From Planctomycetota bacterium (GTDB taxonomy: Bacteria > Planctomycetota > Phycisphaerae > Sedimentisphaerales > Anaerobacaceae): a stretch of 7,245 bases of DNA. The stretch spans positions 1 to 7,245 of the forward strand of contig JADFHU010000276.1 of the NCBI GenBank assembly GCA_022567055.1, given 5' to 3'. The notes beneath the pieces were generated by a model. That model did not search any database, was not told the origin of the DNA, and worked only from the letters and a program-made list of their open reading frames with translations. Below are positions 6,649 to 7,245 of the stretch, piece by piece. A program made the translations under genes and the position numbers. The first letter of the stretch is position 1. The number at the start of each line of letters is the position of its first letter.

Positions 6649-7244
6649 CGTCTTTCGTCTCCCTTCAAGCCCTTGCCCTCGATGGCCACATAGCGTCGAT
6701 TGACAGGAAGGTTTTTGGCCGTATCGGTTTGGCCGCTAGGCCAGCGAATTTCAACCCGATCAACCACTTCCGATTTGGCAAGCCCAAAATGAACGCAAAG
6801 GTCGCTGAACGCCAGATAGCTGCCGCCACTGTGAACCTCTCCGTATTGCGTCAACCCCTCCGCGACCACCTTGATTTTCGCGCCGATACCCGAGCGGTTG
6901 CCCTGTGTGCCGACGGCTCGGATCTGAATCCAATGGTTCTGATTGCCTCCGTCATTGCGCAGCAGATCGGGGGTTTGATTCCAGTTCGTGACCAGAATGT
7001 CGATATCCCCATCGTTATCATAATCGCCGATGGCCACGGCTCGGCTGGCTTTGCGCAGCGAAAGTCCCGGACCCGCGCGCTCGGTGACATCCGCGAAGGT
7101 GCCGTTCCCAAGATTTCTGAGAAGCAGGTTTCTTTGGGGACAGGCTGTTGAGCGGTCAAGTTCGGCGATGTTGTCCAGAACGTGCCCATTGGCAACGAAG
7201 ATGTCTTTGTAGCCGTCGTTATCATAGTCCAGGAAGGCGATACC
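6645..7244 (-). CDS. FG-GAP/VCBS repeat and ASPIC/UnbV protein, 5' end outside the window
   Basis: The frame is open from the right edge (first whole codon 7244-7242) to TGA at 6645-6647, giving 199 visible C-terminal residues. A GTG at 7037 lies inside a conserved repeat and is not a real start. Two FG-GAP/VCBS-type repeats with calcium-loop DxDxDG motifs are visible: FLDYDNDGYKDIFVANG near the edge and IGDYDNDGDIDILVTNW about 70 residues later. They are followed by an ASPIC/UnbV domain (NHWIQIRAVG, GIGAKIKV, VHSGGSYLAF, VHFGL, VEIRWPSG) that finishes the protein. This matches the C-terminus of CRTAC1-like secreted proteins, whose missing N-terminal part normally carries further repeats forming a beta-propeller. 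It probably acts outside the cytoplasm in calcium-dependent binding; no enzymatic residues are visible. Its stop codon overlaps the SUMF1-like start (ATGA), so the two form an operon. Confidence 0.88.
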   Translation of the reverse strand, partial: GIAFLDYDNDGYKDIFVANGHVLDNIAELDRSTACPQRNLLLRNLGNGTFADVTERAGPGLSLRKASRAVAIGDYDNDGDIDILVTNWNQTPDLLRNDGGNQNHWIQIRAVGTQGNRSGIGAKIKVVAEGLTQYGEVHSGGSYLAFSDLCVHFGLAKSEVVDRVEIRWPSGQTDTAKNLPVNRRYVAIEGKGLKGDERR

Positions 7245-7245
7245 C

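Noticed and set aside
6492..7151. A 219-codon open frame on the + strand
   Set aside because: It is antisense to the FG-GAP/ASPIC and SUMF1-like genes, whose motifs and ATGA coupling are clear; the antisense product is low-complexity and unrecognisable.
1..7245. tRNA, rRNA, CRISPR array, transposase or phage genes
   Set aside because: No regular spaced repeats, no cloverleaf-like or rRNA segment, and no transposase or phage protein motif were seen on either strand.

Overview
The window looks like a chromosomal segment of a Planctomycetota bacterium, most likely of the Phycisphaerae / Sedimentisphaerales kind. The evidence is protein style, not any marker gene: (i) a secreted protein with a GACC-type cysteine module, a GEVED domain and a C-terminal domain typical of planctomycetal secreted proteins; (ii) a very large secreted protein with the order LamG, Fn3-like, discoidin, Fn3-like, galactose-binding-like, a recurrent Phycisphaerae architecture; (iii) an FG-GAP/ASPIC-UnbV protein coupled to a SUMF1-like protein. 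GC content is moderately high in the genes and drops to about 43% in the main intergenic gap.

Layout. On the + strand, 3-1667 is the 3' part of a gene that enters from the left edge (GEVED protein). Everything else is on the - strand. From right to left these are: the 3' part of an FG-GAP/ASPIC-UnbV gene entering from the right edge (6645-7244); a SUMF1-like gene overlapping it by ATGA (5758-6648); a 293-bp AT-rich gap with a candidate terminator and promoter; a 953-residue multidomain secreted protein (2603-5464); a 189-bp gap holding a perfect 12-bp-stem hairpin and a 12-bp direct repeat; and a damaged aspartyl-protease-like gene (1642-2413). The damaged gene converges on the + strand gene and overlaps its 3' end by 26 bp.

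Function. All five genes point to the cell envelope or outside: each visible N-terminus carries a signal peptide, and the domains are binding modules (LamG, discoidin, FG-GAP, SUMF1-like fold) rather than metabolic enzymes. Only the two right-hand genes clearly form an operon. No phage, transposase, CRISPR or RNA gene was recognised.

The most interesting points are the decayed aspartyl protease, with a signal peptide in another frame at a five-base homopolymer and a second active-site lobe cut off right after its DTG motif at the convergent junction, and the SUMF1-like protein, which lacks the catalytic cysteines of a true formylglycine-generating enzyme. I found no convincing new biological system.
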